A stretch of 64,000 bases of DNA from G963674835 sp963674835. Its GTDB lineage: Bacteria; Planctomycetota; Planctomycetia; Pirellulales; Thermoguttaceae. Below are positions 9,071-18,555 of this stretch, piece by piece. The notes below the pieces were generated by a model. It did no database searches. It saw only the letters and a list, made by a program, of their open reading frames with translations, and had not been told where the DNA came from. Made by a program: the position numbers and the translations under genes. Position 1 is the stretch's first letter; the number at the start of each line of letters is the position of its first letter. The stretch spans positions 2,666,001-2,730,000 of the forward strand of contig CAXXKC010000003.1 in assembly GCA_963674835.2 (NCBI GenBank). Direction: 5' to 3'.

Positions 9071-10387
9071 ATGAGCAGCTATCCAAAGACATTTCGCGTC
9101 CGCCAGCACTTCAAAACACCGCGTCTGGAAGATGTGGCCGGCGAAGTCCGCGCGGGGCTGTTGCGCCAGCAGTGGAGTGACCACGTGCATCCCGGTCAGC
9201 AGGTGGCGATCGCGGTCGGGAGCCGCGGCATTGCCAATCTTCCTGTGATCGTGCGTGGTATCGTCGGCCACCTCAAGCAACTGAAGGCCGCGCCATTCAT
9301 CGTCCCCGCCATGGGCAGTCACGGAGGCGGCACGGCCGAAGGACAGCGTGAAGTCCTCCACAGTTACGGAATCACTCCCGAGGCGATGGGCTGCGCCGTC
9401 CGCGCCAGCATGGAAACGGTCGTGGTCTGCCGGACCGCCGAGGGCTTTCCAGTCCACTTCGACCGCCTGGCCTTTGAGGCCGACCATGTCGTCGTCTGCA
9501 ATCGTGTGAAGCCCCATACCGACTTCGCCGGCGACATCGAAAGCGGGCTGATGAAGATGCTCCTGATCGGCCTCGGCAAGTGTGAAGGAGCGACTATCTA
9601 CCATCGCGCCATCCAAGATTACAGCTTCGGCCGCATCATTCGCAGCGTTGCGGGTGAGCTGTTCCAACGGTGCCCCATCCTGGCCGGAGTGGCTGTCGTC
9701 GAGAACGCCCACGATGAAACGGCCCTTGTCGAAGTCGTCGCTCCCGAGCAGTTCGAAAGTCGCGAGCGGGAACTGCTCGTATTGGCCAAGCAATGGATGC
9801 CGCGTTTGCCCTTCCGGGAAGTCGATGTGCTGTTAATCGACCGCATCGGCAAGAATATCAGCGGCACCGGTATGGATACCAACGTCGTGGGGCGCAAGTT
9901 CAACGACCATCGCGCCGTCGACAACGAGTGGCCCAAGGTACGTCGCATCTGCCTGCGCGGGTTGACCCCCGAAACGCACGGCAACGCCGTCGGCTTCGGC
10001 ATCGCCGAGTTCTGCAAGTCGAGCCTTGTGCGCCAAGCCGATCTTCAGGCGACGCGTCTGAACGCGATTGTGGCGGCTCACATTGCGGCCGCCATGCCGC
10101 CGCTGGACTACGAGACCGATCGTGAGATGCTCGCGTGGGCCCTGCGTGCGATCGGGCTGCGCGAACCCTTGGAAGCCCGCCTGCTATGGATCAGCGATAC
10201 GCTGCACTTGGCTGAGGTTGAATGTTCGGCCGCCTATGCCGACGAAGCCGAGCAGCGCGACGACCTGGAGGTGATTACCGGCTTGCGCGACTTGCCCTTC
10301 GATGCTGAGGGAAACCTCTCCGACCTGGACCGACCGGAGCGAGCTCCCGTCGATCGTCCAGCGAAAACACCTAGAGCCGGAAGTTGA
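9071..10387 (+). CDS. LarA-like protein (lactate racemase N-terminal domain, DUF2088-like)
   Basis: A 438-residue cytoplasmic protein. The central part (VAIAVGSRGIANLP, then PAMGSHGGGTAEGQ near residues 80-100, and CNRVKPHTDFAG near 155) matches the style of LarA/DUF2088 proteins, a family that includes the nickel-pincer lactate racemase. Whether the cofactor-binding lysine and histidines are present could not be established by eye. No larB, larC or larE lies nearby, so a role other than lactate racemisation is likely. The last 17 bases overlap the 3' end of the convergent M50 gene. Confidence 0.55.
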   Translation: MSSYPKTFRVRQHFKTPRLEDVAGEVRAGLLRQQWSDHVHPGQQVAIAVGSRGIANLPVIVRGIVGHLKQLKAAPFIVPAMGSHGGGTAEGQREVLHSYGITPEAMGCAVRASMETVVVCRTAEGFPVHFDRLAFEADHVVVCNRVKPHTDFAGDIESGLMKMLLIGLGKCEGATIYHRAIQDYSFGRIIRSVAGELFQRCPILAGVAVVENAHDETALVEVVAPEQFESRERELLVLAKQWMPRLPFREVDVLLIDRIGKNISGTGMDTNVVGRKFNDHRAVDNEWPKVRRICLRGLTPETHGNAVGFGIAEFCKSSLVRQADLQATRLNAIVAAHIAAAMPPLDYETDREMLAWALRAIGLREPLEARLLWISDTLHLAEVECSAAYADEAEQRDDLEVITGLRDLPFDAEGNLSDLDRPERAPVDRPAKTPRAGS

Positions 10388-12620
10388 ACGTCTGATTAAT
10401 CTGCCGCCACAGCCGCTGGCCGAGGGTCTGCCAATCCTGAAAGGCCATGTGGATCTTCGCGCGGCCACGGAGCCCTAGCCGCAGCAGATGCTCTGGATCG
10501 TCCAGCGGCACGCGTACCTGGTACGACGTGCTCTGGGCGCGCTCGACGCCGGATGGATCGGTCTTGGTAGGCAGTTCCCCGCCCGACTTCGTCGACAGAC
10601 GTTCCGACGCGGCTTGCAGTTGGGCCGACGCGATCTCGGTAACCTCGCCTTCCAGTCGGTCGTGCGGCAGCCCATCCAGCTTGATTTCCACGCGCTGCCC
10701 TTCTTTGACAAAATCGATGTCGGCCTGATCGACGACGAGCACCGCTTCCAGCTTCTCCGGATCGCCGATCTGGCAGAAGAGGACTCCTTCTTCGAGCGTA
10801 CAGCCGAGATTCTCCCGTTCAAACGGAGTGGCGCTCCACGTGGCGAGTTGCCCGTTGGGATTTGGCCGCGTGGCTTTCCACGGGGGCGGAAACACCGTGC
10901 CGGCCCTCGGGGCGGTCAACATCAGCAGTTGCTTGTTCCGCTGCTTCTCCTGAAGCTCCTTCTCTCTCGCCGCCAACGCTTCTTTGACCGACTCGATTTG
11001 GGTAGCAACACGCCGCTGGTTGTCGTCGTACCGCTCGCGTTTGAGGCCCTCCAGCCGGATGCGATAGTCGTCGCGCTCCGCCTGGAGCGTGGCAATGTCG
11101 ATATTGATGTCGATGTTGCTCAACTGGGCGAGTTCCTGGCCGCTGACCACTTGGTCACCCGGCCGGACTTTCACCGCATCGAGTCGCCCGGGGACTTCGA
11201 CATAGACCTTGGCGGCATCGCGAGGCTCGATCTCGGCGGTCGCCATCACCGTGTATGGCAACGGGAGGAAAAGCACCAAGAGCGCAAGCGCCGCCAGCGC
11301 GCCCAGCGTTGCGTACATACGCGGCTTCTTCACCTTGTCCCACCTCCCCGGCACGTAGAAGAACTTGCCCAATCGCCACAGCGGCTGCACGACCAGGCTG
11401 AAGATCGACATGGCCAGGATCGCCTCGCCGACAACCCTCAGCCCGTAAGGTTCGAAGATCTTGTACAGGAAGTAGAGAATCGACAGCACGACCACCCAAC
11501 GATAGATGGCCGCTGCCACGGAATACAGCGCGAAGAAGATCTGGTTGCGCTCCGGCAGAAACGGGTCGTCCGGCGGGTCGAATCCCAGGAACCACTGCCC
11601 GGCCTTGCCGCTGAGGATCTTGGTCGCCTTCTGACGAAGATTCGGGATCTCCGTGAGGTCGGCCAGGATGTAGTAGCCGTCGTAACGCAGAAGCGGATTC
11701 GCGTTGAACAGCACCGTGCTCACCGAGGCGATGAACATCGTGTTCAGCGCCAAGTTGTTCAGCAAGCCCGGCTGCGAGAACCACCAGAAATAGGTAGCCA
11801 ACGAGGCTACTACCAACTCGTTGTACATACCGGCCGCGCCGATGAACGCCCGCTGCCACTTGCTGGGCAGCATCCACGAGTCCGACACGTTGCAGTACAG
11901 GCAGGGAGTGAGCACCAGGATCATCACACCCATCTCGTGACACTCGCCCCCGAAGTGCTTACACGACAGCCCATGGCCGAATTCGTGGATGATCTTCGTC
12001 ACGCCCAGCATCAAGGCCAGCAGAATTGCGTTGCTGGGGCTGAAAAACTGGTAGAAGCCAGGGAGTCTCGAACGGAACACATCGAATTCGACGACCACCA
12101 GCATGAGTGCCGACAGCGCGAACAACGTGCAGCACACCATGGTCACCGGATGGTAAAACCACTTCACCTTGGGGTACAGCCAGTTGAGAAATCGCTCCGG
12201 ATCAAACCCCTTGAAACGGACGCACAGCACGTTGGTCAGCGCGGCCAACCACTCCTGTCGGCGCCGCTCGTCGCGCCGCTTGCGCAGTTGACGACCCTGC
12301 CCCGGCACGCCCGCAATCACCAACCCGCTTCGATGCAGCATGCCCAGGAACTGCTGCAACTCCTCCAGGGTGATCTTCTGCGGCGGAAACTCAGCTTCAA
12401 ATCGATCCTTGATCTCGTCCAGGCTCGTCTCGCCATCGAGCATCTGGAGGATAGCGTACTCTTCATCTTGAAAGCGGAAGTAGTGCAGCCCCACCGGATC
12501 CTTAACCACCCAATAGCTGCGACCCTGGTAGCGCTGGCGCTTTCCCGTCAGATCGGGCCGCTTGCGTATGGGCAGCGTCCGCGCCGAACTGGAAACCAAG
12601 CTGTCAGCTAGAGTGGCCAT
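10371..12620 (-). CDS. PqqD-like / M50 site-2 protease / HlyD fusion membrane protein
   Basis: A 749-residue protein read from the ATG at 12620; the longer frame adds 37 residues with no family character. Residues 30-105 resemble a PqqD-type winged-helix domain, which binds precursor peptides in RiPP systems. Membrane segments from about 155 to 460 carry the M50 metalloprotease motif HEFGH (212-216) and the second metal-site motif NPLLRYDGYY with D314. After the last helix (about 470-490) a biotinyl-lipoyl/HlyD part follows (VPGRLDAVKVRPGDQV, a coiled coil, then a beta-barrel). Such fusions are annotated as putative peptide zinc metalloproteases. It is the third gene of a minus-strand set with two other HlyD-type adaptors. 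Cleavage, export or both are possible; the substrate is unknown. Confidence 0.8.
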   Translation of the reverse strand: MATLADSLVSSSARTLPIRKRPDLTGKRQRYQGRSYWVVKDPVGLHYFRFQDEEYAILQMLDGETSLDEIKDRFEAEFPPQKITLEELQQFLGMLHRSGLVIAGVPGQGRQLRKRRDERRRQEWLAALTNVLCVRFKGFDPERFLNWLYPKVKWFYHPVTMVCCTLFALSALMLVVVEFDVFRSRLPGFYQFFSPSNAILLALMLGVTKIIHEFGHGLSCKHFGGECHEMGVMILVLTPCLYCNVSDSWMLPSKWQRAFIGAAGMYNELVVASLATYFWWFSQPGLLNNLALNTMFIASVSTVLFNANPLLRYDGYYILADLTEIPNLRQKATKILSGKAGQWFLGFDPPDDPFLPERNQIFFALYSVAAAIYRWVVVLSILYFLYKIFEPYGLRVVGEAILAMSIFSLVVQPLWRLGKFFYVPGRWDKVKKPRMYATLGALAALALLVLFLPLPYTVMATAEIEPRDAAKVYVEVPGRLDAVKVRPGDQVVSGQELAQLSNIDINIDIATLQAERDDYRIRLEGLKRERYDDNQRRVATQIESVKEALAAREKELQEKQRNKQLLMLTAPRAGTVFPPPWKATRPNPNGQLATWSATPFERENLGCTLEEGVLFCQIGDPEKLEAVLVVDQADIDFVKEGQRVEIKLDGLPHDRLEGEVTEIASAQLQAASERLSTKSGGELPTKTDPSGVERAQSTSYQVRVPLDDPEHLLRLGLRGRAKIHMAFQDWQTLGQRLWRQINQTFNFRL

Positions 12621-12778
12621 GGAAGAATGAGCTTGGGGCGATAAGGAACAGGAAATCAGGGAGCCGATAGGACTCGCGGCATCCGGCGAACTTCGGCACT
12701 GGGCGCACGTCGACCTGTTCGCAAAAGGCACGTGACCTGTCTCGCAAGCCGCTCACCGCAATCTCCGATATTTCCTCG

Positions 12779-13675
12779 TCAGCGCTTTTGTTGCCAATGA
12801 ATCGTCATGCGGGCATCCATATCGTAGCCCAGGAGCCATTTACCGTTCTCTTGCCGGTTGTATACCTCGGCCCATACGTCGAAGTCCGAACCGTTCGTTC
12901 GTCCCGGACTCACCCAGACCACTTTGCCCGGGAATCGCTCGACTCGGCCGTGTCCAAGTGCCACCTCGACCGTGACGGGTTTGCCCTCGACCTCGCTGGG
13001 GGTAATACGATTGCCGTCCAACGTGGCCCGCACGCGCAAGAGGTCTCTGCGAACCACATGGACCACGGGATCGCCCGGCTTGAGCCACTCTCCCTCGCGC
13101 ACATGCCGTTTGACCACCTCCCCATTGATGGGCGAGATGATCTGGCGGCGTTCGATGTCCAAGCTGGCAGCCTGGAGTTCGCTCTGCTGGATGTCGGCCT
13201 TCAAGGTGGCCAGCTTCTGTTCGTGTTCGGCCTGATCGATCCCAAGTGCCGCCTTCTTGGCTTCGAGCTGATGCCGCCGCATGTCAAACAGGGGAACCGT
13301 GTTCGGGTGGATCCGGTTCGTTTCATGGTCCTGAAGCACCTCGGCGTCGGCCACATCGCGCGTGGCCTTCGCGTAGCGAACATTCACATCGTTCTCTGCC
13401 TCTGCGCGCGCAGCGGTCAGTTTGTACTGCGATACTTCTTCCTGTTTCTTGGCCATGCGGTCGTCGACCCGTCCCAGCACCTCTCCCTTGGTGACTTGCT
13501 GGCCTTCGATAACGTTCAGTTCCCACAAAACACCCGCCTCTTGTGCTGGTATTTCGCGTTCATCTTCCAATGTCACCAAGCAGCTTTCTACCACGCCGGG
13601 ATCCTGGGCGGGCGTTTCCGGCTGTGGACCGGTTAGAGCCAGCGTGGCCGCTAAGGCAATCATGGGAAGTTGCAT
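12779..13675 (-). CDS. Secreted HlyD-family periplasmic adaptor
   Basis: A 298-residue protein with a GAGGAG sequence upstream of its ATG and a short signal peptide (MQLPMIALAATLALTG). The lipoyl half-motifs are VLWELNVIEGQQVTKGEVLG near 50-70 and ISPINGEVVKRHVREGEWLKPGD near 190-210. Between them is a coiled-coil hairpin of about 120 residues (KKQEEVSQYKLTAARAEAE and on). A barrel domain follows. These are the parts of a membrane-fusion protein that bridges inner and outer membrane in type I secretion or RND systems. No pump or outer-membrane channel gene is adjacent; its partners in sequence order are the GAF-HlyD and M50-HlyD proteins. Confidence 0.85.
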   Translation of the reverse strand: MQLPMIALAATLALTGPQPETPAQDPGVVESCLVTLEDEREIPAQEAGVLWELNVIEGQQVTKGEVLGRVDDRMAKKQEEVSQYKLTAARAEAENDVNVRYAKATRDVADAEVLQDHETNRIHPNTVPLFDMRRHQLEAKKAALGIDQAEHEQKLATLKADIQQSELQAASLDIERRQIISPINGEVVKRHVREGEWLKPGDPVVHVVRRDLLRVRATLDGNRITPSEVEGKPVTVEVALGHGRVERFPGKVVWVSPGRTNGSDFDVWAEVYNRQENGKWLLGYDMDARMTIHWQQKR

Positions 13676-13708
13676 GGCCGAATCTCCTCATACTCTCCTA
13701 GTCGCGCA

Positions 13709-13728
13709 GGTCATGTTTCAGCATGACC
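13709..13728 (-). other. Intercistronic hairpin
   Basis: A perfect 7-bp stem (GGTCATG / CATGACC) with a 6-base loop lies in the 105-base gap between the GAF-HlyD gene and the HlyD gene. No T-tract follows, so it may mark mRNA processing or partial attenuation rather than a terminator. Confidence 0.35.
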
Positions 13729-13780
13729 AGTGCAGGTTGTGTCTTACTGTCTTGATGGAACTCGCAATACAAACTTGCGA

Positions 13781-15859
13781 TCAGAACCATCGGAATAGGA
13801 TTCGCGATTGAACGTATGCAATGAAGTCGTGCAGCCACACGAAGCCGATTGCCCGCCGGCCGCAATATACTTTCGCGTCGACCGTCGTGCCCGGCCGAAG
13901 CAGCGGCACTTCTTCTCCCGGAGCTTCACCCGCCGCGATCAACTCTTCCTTCTTGATGTCGCCCACCTTGATCAACACGGTGTTCCCTTCCTCGCCGTGA
14001 AGCTCGGCCGAGCGGGCCACATCCACCACGATCCCGTAATGGCGGTGATTCGGCTCTGAGGCCAGGATGTACTCCACCGGAAGATCGTCCCCCAAGTCGG
14101 CCTGTGCCCGAACGAGGTAACCCATCTGACTGTCCGGCATGTGCAACTCCAACTGCCACGGGCCGCTCGGATCGGCGATCCGCATCAGCAGGTCCCCGCG
14201 CTTAACCGGGCGGTGCATGAGCAACTCGTCCAGATCCGACGTCATCACCTGTCCGTCGGCCGGGCTGAGTACGTCGAGTTCTTTGCGTTGTTGCTCATAC
14301 CAGTCCTGCTTGAGCAATAAGTTCTTCAGTTTCTGCTCCGCTTCGGCCCACTGGCTTCGCAAGCGCACCTTGTCGCTTTCCGGAAGCTGGCGGTCCGACG
14401 TCTGCAGCAAGATCTGGATCCCGTTCCGCTCTTCCTTGGTCGTTTCGATCTGCCCTCGAATGTCGGTCAGGGCGAGGTTTACCTCTGTGCTGCGCATCTT
14501 GACCAGCAACGCACCTCTTTTCACCTCGTCGCCGTCTTTGACCAGTACGTCGGTGATCGTCCCATCAACCCCTGCGAATACGTCGCGGCGCACGACCGGC
14601 TCCAATGTCCCCTTCGCACGCACCACGAAGTCTGCGGGCCAGAAGCACAACCACAGCACGGCGGCCACGACGGCCACGCACACACCGATCGTCTTGGGAA
14701 GCGTTCTGGCCTGGACCACCCATTTCGCCTTGCCCAACGCGCGCCAAAGTGGCATCAGGAACAGCCCCTGGTGCTCCAGGGCGTTGGCCAGGGCCGTGCT
14801 GCTGTGCTGGGAGACCACTTCCACCCGATGCAGCATTTTCTCCGGCACCCGGCTGTCCTCGATCTGCTCCACGATCAGCGCGCCGACCGGAGCGATCGGT
14901 TCCTTGGGCTTATCGACCTCGTGTTCCTCCTCGGCCGGGCGCTCACGCCGCAACGGCAGCACGGCAACCGTCTTCGAGTGCGAGTCGTCGACGTACTCCT
15001 GCACGGCTTCCTCGACCTGCGGCGCCATCCGGCTTGTATCGCCCGTGTACCACATGGGCTCGTCGCTATCGACCACGGCGGTGGCCAATCGGCCCAACAA
15101 TCGCACCGTGTTCGAGCGCTTGTCGAACAGGTCTTGGCCGCTGATCGCCTCGATGTGGCATTTCCTTCCTTTGCGGATCGCCACGCTCACGCGGTCGCAC
15201 TCGATCAGCCGCCGTCCTTCGTTGGCGATCGTGTAGGCCGCGTCGCGCGGATCGAGGCTCGCGTGCACCACCCGCGCGAATTCTTCCAGTTGGCTCCATA
15301 GAACCTGACGGTCCGAGAAATGCCGAAGCTGGCGGCTCTTGAAGTAGTCGCCCGCCAGATCGCACATCTGCATCAAGAAACGCAGGTAGCCCTTCTGGGC
15401 GCCCATTGGCGCATCGCTGCGTTGGAAGACCTCGACGACCCCAACCGTTTCCAGCTCCGTCTTTAGCGGCCCGAGGACCAGGAGAAACTCGGTCGGATTG
15501 GCGCCTTGCTCGCCGTCCACAGCGCCGGAATGCGGCGGCACCAGAAGGCCCTCACCCGTAGTCATCACCTTCTGCAGCAGTCGCCCGTGCTGGATCTGCT
15601 CTTCTTCCGATTTGTGCGGAAGTTGGGTTTCGTTGAGCTTGATCTGGTAGGCGATTCCCAGCCGACCTTGATCGGTGCTCCACACGGCCCCTCCGTTTGC
15701 CGCCAGCGCGGAAACCACGCGGTTGAGAAACTCGCCGTAGAACTCCTGCGGCCCCATCTCCGATCGTGATAGTTGCGCAATCTCATTGACCAGCGAACGG
15801 ATCTGGTGCTTGGTCTGTTCGATCAGGCTGGGATCAAGCGAGGATTGATCGCTGCTCAT
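13781..15859 (-). CDS. GAF-domain HlyD-type membrane adaptor
   Basis: A 692-residue protein. Residues 1-370 are cytoplasmic and contain GAF-like segments (about 20-170 and 195-350; note LIECDRVSVAIRKGRK). A transmembrane helix at about 400-420 (IGVCVAVVAAVLWLCFW) is followed by a biotinyl-lipoyl/HlyD module: GVDGTITDVLVKDGDEVKRG, a coiled coil with QLPESDKVRLRSQWAEAEQK, and SPADGQVMTSDLDELL. A sensory GAF region joined to an export adaptor suggests that transport or assembly responds to a cytoplasmic ligand. It is the first gene of the minus-strand set running to 10371. The ATG at 15859 has no clear Shine-Dalgarno. Confidence 0.8.
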   Translation of the reverse strand: MSSDQSSLDPSLIEQTKHQIRSLVNEIAQLSRSEMGPQEFYGEFLNRVVSALAANGGAVWSTDQGRLGIAYQIKLNETQLPHKSEEEQIQHGRLLQKVMTTGEGLLVPPHSGAVDGEQGANPTEFLLVLGPLKTELETVGVVEVFQRSDAPMGAQKGYLRFLMQMCDLAGDYFKSRQLRHFSDRQVLWSQLEEFARVVHASLDPRDAAYTIANEGRRLIECDRVSVAIRKGRKCHIEAISGQDLFDKRSNTVRLLGRLATAVVDSDEPMWYTGDTSRMAPQVEEAVQEYVDDSHSKTVAVLPLRRERPAEEEHEVDKPKEPIAPVGALIVEQIEDSRVPEKMLHRVEVVSQHSSTALANALEHQGLFLMPLWRALGKAKWVVQARTLPKTIGVCVAVVAAVLWLCFWPADFVVRAKGTLEPVVRRDVFAGVDGTITDVLVKDGDEVKRGALLVKMRSTEVNLALTDIRGQIETTKEERNGIQILLQTSDRQLPESDKVRLRSQWAEAEQKLKNLLLKQDWYEQQRKELDVLSPADGQVMTSDLDELLMHRPVKRGDLLMRIADPSGPWQLELHMPDSQMGYLVRAQADLGDDLPVEYILASEPNHRHYGIVVDVARSAELHGEEGNTVLIKVGDIKKEELIAAGEAPGEEVPLLRPGTTVDAKVYCGRRAIGFVWLHDFIAYVQSRILFRWF

Positions 15860-16288
15860 GCCGGTGCCATTGGACAGGAAGGTGCGGAAATGAAGCGACG
15901 CCGGCCCCCACGACTTGCTATTCTTGCGGCGTCAGACTCTCCGTCCCGAATGTCCCACATAAACCCATGTCGGGAGCGCGGAGGAAGAACGATACTTTTC
16001 TGTTTAACGCGTTTCGGCCACAGACTCAAGGCGAACTCCCCAACCGACCCCGTCCCCCCACGCCAACTCTTGGCACATACCCCTTCTACGTGTCCCGTGC
16101 CAAGTGAGATCTGCAATCTTCCAAATGCAGCCGCCGAAGTGGACTATGCCCCACCCATACAGGGCGGGCATCTTTCCATGATAACCCATTCTTCGACGAT
16201 CGCAGTGAGACGTTGGTTCTCTCGGACCGATAAACTGCACCAACGGTGCAATATGCATCGATTGTAACGGCCTTCGGCGTGGTCCCGA
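15860..16288. other. Intergenic region between two minus-strand units
   Basis: About 430 bases separating the export-adaptor set from the amidotransferase-like gene. It must hold the promoter of the adaptor set, but only weak matches were seen. The palindrome at 16236-16250 is listed separately. No small gene was recognised. Confidence 0.4.
16232..16250 (-). terminator. Small hairpin after the amidotransferase-like gene
   Basis: On the minus strand TGCACC-GTT-GGTGCA is followed by GTTTA. The stem is six base pairs with a three-base loop. It lies about 40 bases after the stop at 16289 and may help end the moxR-cluster transcript. Confidence 0.35.
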
Positions 16289-18544
16289 TCAGACCAGACC
16301 CCACCGTTTCCGTAAGTACCATTCGGTCCCGAGAAGACCGATCAGCAAGAAAAAGAAGGGCCACGTGTCCCAGAGGCTGCGTTTTGCCTCAGTTGTCACC
16401 TCCAGATCTTTCGTGTGCTGCATCATCTGTTCGATCAGCCCTGGAAGCTCCTCGGGGGCCAGCGCTTTGCCGCCAGTCATGGCCGCCAAGCTGTCCAGCA
16501 CCGTTGCGTCGGCCGCCGCGTTGTCCAATTCCAGGTCTTCCTCAAATACCAGGAATCGCGCCTTGGCGGATCCCAGGGGTTGATCGCCCTGGCTGGCTGT
16601 AATCTGGATTGCATAATCGCCAGCTTTCTCCGTTTGCCGGAACGACCCGGTAACCTCATCTCCGTTGCGCATCAGGTCAACCGGCACCTTTTCGCCGCTG
16701 GGCAGGACAACCTCGGCGTGAAACGTGGCGTCGCGGACCGGTTCTCGCTTGGCCGATTCGGCCCCCACAGTGAACTCCACCCGCCGGCCGGGGCCAAATC
16801 GTCGCTGCGGAAGCCGCACCCAGACGTTCCCTTCCTGGCTCTCGTCCTTGCGGGCTAGCCACAGAATGGCCTGTCGCCAGAACCGCTTGTGGACGTTTTC
16901 AAAGCCGCGCATGACCCAATGCCAGGTCGAATCGCCGGCGAAAGCCATTACGCGCCCGTTGCCGTACGTGTGTGAAACCAATAGCGGCTGGCCCTGCGGA
17001 GTGGTTGCCAGGACGAGCGCCCCCGGCTTGACGCCCCGGAAGCGGTTGGCTCCGTCCAACGGAGGCAGTCGATTCCATATCTCCTCGCTCGCTTTCGGCG
17101 TCGCTCCCAGCATCAGGCTGAACGACGCCCGACCGATCTGCGTGGGCACCACCCTGAGCGGTCCGTCAAGATGCAGATCCTTCGCCACGGGGCCGTCGAG
17201 TGGCTGGCGCTCCAATCGATCCATGCGCACGGGCAGCACATCAGCCAGCGGAGATTCGGCGTATCCACCGGGCCCGAAACTGTGGAACCCACCCAGCATG
17301 ATCAGGCCGGCCCCGCGCGAAACAGCCTCGGCCAAATCCTGCAACTCTTTGGGTGTGAACACCGACGCATCGAGGTCGCCGAGAATGTACACCTCGTACT
17401 TGCCGGGCTGAAAACGCGATTCCAGATCGGCAGGGCGCTGATCGGGATGCCTGGGATCGATCCGCACGTAGTCCACATTGATGTCGCGCGAGGCGCCCAG
17501 CGATTCTCGCAGGAAATGGACTTCCTGACGCGGCGTTCCGGCCAGGTACAGAACGTTCAGCCCGCCCTTGAGCACATTGACGAACGTGCTTAATTGATTG
17601 TTCGTAGTGACCAGTTCACCGTCCTGCCGCACCGCCTCCAGCGTGACCTTGAATTCGCCCGGCACCTGCGGAACGTACTGGAACTTGACCGGGATGACCG
17701 GTTCGTCCGCCGTAGCGCGGACTGTCTTCTGGTCGATCACCTCCATCTTGCCTGGCGCGGTCTCGAACAGAAGGTTCACCTTGATGTCGCGGTTGGCGTA
17801 GCCGTCGATATGCACCTTGCCGCTAACGGTCAACTCGTTCTTGACGAAGACCGTCGGGTTGACCAGCAGATCGGTAATCGCCACATCCTGCATCTGCCCC
17901 AGGCCTCGCGATTGTCCAAAGCGGAACGTGTACAGCGGATACCCCATGTGCTTCAGGCGTGCCGCGGCCGTTTGCGGCAGTACGTCGCGGGGTGGATACG
18001 CGCGTTGTGCACCGTCGCTCAGCAGAATTACGCCCAGGAGCCGTTTGCCCGCCTCGTTCCGCAGCACGTCTTCCAGCACCGAACCGATGGCGGTTTGCCG
18101 GCCTTCAGGCTTTTCGGGCATCAGGACCTTGCCCTGAACCAACTCCTCCGGATGGGCTTCCGCATCGAACCCGTAGGCCTTCACCTCGAATTCCTTCGAT
18201 AGCCGGGCCAACGACGAAGAGGCGCCTTCCAGCGTGTGGCGCAACGCCGCGTAGCGACTTTCGTCTCCGGCCGCGTCGCGCACCGACATGCTTCGCGATT
18301 GGTCCGACAGGATCACGAGCGTCGCCGCTTCCTTGGACGTCTTTGTGTAGACCAGCGTCGGGCGGAGCATGGCCAGCACGACTAACACAATCACCGACAG
18401 CCGCACCGCCCAAAGCGCGATCCGCCGCCCCCGCGTCATTCCACTGCGCTGCGGCCGAATCGCCAGCAGTGACAGCAGAACCAGCGCAGCGACGATCACC
18501 CAAAGGTAACTGTCGCCGACGGGATAGAGGGACAGGCGGACCAT
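16289..18544 (-). CDS. Membrane VWA / glutamine-amidotransferase-like protein
   Basis: A 751-residue protein from the ATG at 18544, which has AGGAG seven bases upstream and follows the previous stop by 11 bases; the open frame extends another 178 residues upstream but that part is an antisense shadow. Two transmembrane helices at the start (about 10-30 and 45-65) are followed by a von Willebrand A-like domain (VILSDQSRSMSVRD near 85-100) and a GATase1-like domain (YEVYILGDLDASVFTPKELQ, GLIMLGGFHSFGPGGYAESP). A last helix lies near the C-terminus. In planctomycetes this family sits with MoxR, DUF58 and BatA-like genes, as here. It probably belongs to a membrane complex served by the MoxR ATPase; its chemical role is unknown. 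Confidence 0.8.
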   Translation of the reverse strand: MVRLSLYPVGDSYLWVIVAALVLLSLLAIRPQRSGMTRGRRIALWAVRLSVIVLVVLAMLRPTLVYTKTSKEAATLVILSDQSRSMSVRDAAGDESRYAALRHTLEGASSSLARLSKEFEVKAYGFDAEAHPEELVQGKVLMPEKPEGRQTAIGSVLEDVLRNEAGKRLLGVILLSDGAQRAYPPRDVLPQTAAARLKHMGYPLYTFRFGQSRGLGQMQDVAITDLLVNPTVFVKNELTVSGKVHIDGYANRDIKVNLLFETAPGKMEVIDQKTVRATADEPVIPVKFQYVPQVPGEFKVTLEAVRQDGELVTTNNQLSTFVNVLKGGLNVLYLAGTPRQEVHFLRESLGASRDINVDYVRIDPRHPDQRPADLESRFQPGKYEVYILGDLDASVFTPKELQDLAEAVSRGAGLIMLGGFHSFGPGGYAESPLADVLPVRMDRLERQPLDGPVAKDLHLDGPLRVVPTQIGRASFSLMLGATPKASEEIWNRLPPLDGANRFRGVKPGALVLATTPQGQPLLVSHTYGNGRVMAFAGDSTWHWVMRGFENVHKRFWRQAILWLARKDESQEGNVWVRLPQRRFGPGRRVEFTVGAESAKREPVRDATFHAEVVLPSGEKVPVDLMRNGDEVTGSFRQTEKAGDYAIQITASQGDQPLGSAKARFLVFEEDLELDNAAADATVLDSLAAMTGGKALAPEELPGLIEQMMQHTKDLEVTTEAKRSLWDTWPFFFLLIGLLGTEWYLRKRWGLV

Positions 18545-18555
18545 GCGGCTCCTTG

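Noticed and set aside
10488..12611. A 707-codon plus-strand open frame opposite the M50 gene
   Set aside because: It is the antisense shadow of a clear membrane protease gene in GC-rich DNA; the translation is rich in His, Arg and Gln without domain character.
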